DNA of 32,628 bases, taken from NCBI GenBank assembly GCA_947630575.1, contig CANRIB010000011.1:1-32628 (forward strand), read 5' to 3'. Source of the stretch: an uncultured Bacilli bacterium. GTDB lineage: Bacteria; Bacillota_I; Bacilli_A; RF39; UBA660. Numbering within the stretch: position 1 is the stretch's first letter; each line of letters starts with the position of its first letter. The position numbers were made by a program, and so were the translations under genes. A model generated the notes under the pieces. The model saw only the letters and a program-made list of their open reading frames with translations. It searched no databases and was not told the DNA's origin. Positions 32,372-32,628 of this stretch are shown piece by piece.

Positions 32372-32628
32372 ATGGTTCAACAAGAAACAAGATTAAAAGT
32401 TGCTGATAACACAGGAGCTAGAGAATTACTAGTTATTCGTGTTATGGGTGGTTCTAAAGTTAAAACTGCTAACATTGGTGATGTAGTTGTAGGAACAGTT
32501 AAAAAAGCTATACCTAATTCAAATATGAAAAAAGGTAAAGTTGTTAAAGCTGTTATTGTGCGTACTACTGAAGGTGTTAGAAGAAATGATGGAAGCTATA
32601 TTAAATTTGATGATAATGCTTGTGTAAT
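32372..32628 (+). CDS. rplN: 50S ribosomal protein L14 (3' truncated by window end)
   Basis: Open from the ATG at 32372 to the end of the window, about 85 of the usual 122 residues. [35 protein letters not shown] and [12 protein letters not shown] are typical of L14. AGGAGG precedes the ATG. The operon presumably continues with rplX and rplE. Confidence 0.97.
   Translation, partial: MVQQETRLKVADNTGARELLVIRVMGGSKVKTANIGDVVVGTVKKAIPNSNMKKGKVVKAVIVRTTEGVRRNDGSYIKFDDNACV

Noticed and set aside
1-32628. tRNA or rRNA genes
   Set aside because: I looked for T-arm and anticodon patterns in the intergenic regions and saw none; a covariance search would be needed to be certain.

Overview
The window is a stretch of chromosome from a low-GC (very AT-rich) Gram-positive bacterium of the endospore-forming Firmicutes/Bacillota lineage. 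Evidence: Spo0A, SpoIID and a SpoIIQ-like LytM protein; hpf, secA and prfB in the same order as in Bacillus; an S10 ribosomal operon in classical order; GGAGG-type ribosome binding sites; and TTGACA/TATAAT promoters, often with a TGn extended -10. TGA acts as a stop: an intact RF2 gene with its autoregulatory frameshift is present. I cannot name the species; an uncultured gut Bacilli lineage is plausible.

Layout. (1) 1-2231: a large surface-anchored protein with a C-type-lectin-like tail (minus strand), divergent from a double-HTH XRE regulator. (2) 2270-3722: a DUF4143 AAA ATPase and a tandem 33-bp repeat. (3) 3720-8127, all minus strand: pgk, tpiA, spo0A and gpmI, so the sporulation master regulator sits inside the lower glycolytic cluster. 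(4) 8320-10586: spoIID, spoIIQ-like and an unknown gene. (5) 10672-13543: an agr-type peptide quorum-sensing locus in convergent layout, agrA-agrC on plus and agrB-agrD on minus, with a 38-codon precursor gene. (6) 13859-18265: cold-shock protein, hpf, a membrane-anchored unknown and secA. (7) 18396-22123: an accessory interval between secA and prfB, holding one orphan gene, an intact Fic protein, and decayed genes (lipoprotein-like fragment, glutamine amidotransferase tail, tyrosine recombinase tail, SEC-C tail, frameshifted rhuM). (8) trmB, prfB and two tandem XRE-zinc-ribbon regulators. (9) 25084-27119: a second copy of the surface protein, followed by an untranslated segment that resembles the protein's variable tail. 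(10) 27141 to the end: S10 operon from rpsJ to a partial rplN.

The most notable signal is in regions 1 and 9. Both paralogues carry, near the C terminus, a patch of GC-rich codons foreign to the rest of the gene. A third, untranslated version of that patch lies about 300 bp downstream of the second gene, between its own promoter and terminator. All eleven of its asparagine codons are AAC, in a genome that otherwise prefers AAT. Where the genes differ from it at AAC codons, the third C is usually kept while the first two bases change. This is the layout and base bias of a diversity-generating retroelement (template repeat plus variable repeats). However, no reverse transcriptase is present in the window, and length differences and non-adenine changes show that this template is not the direct parent of either gene.
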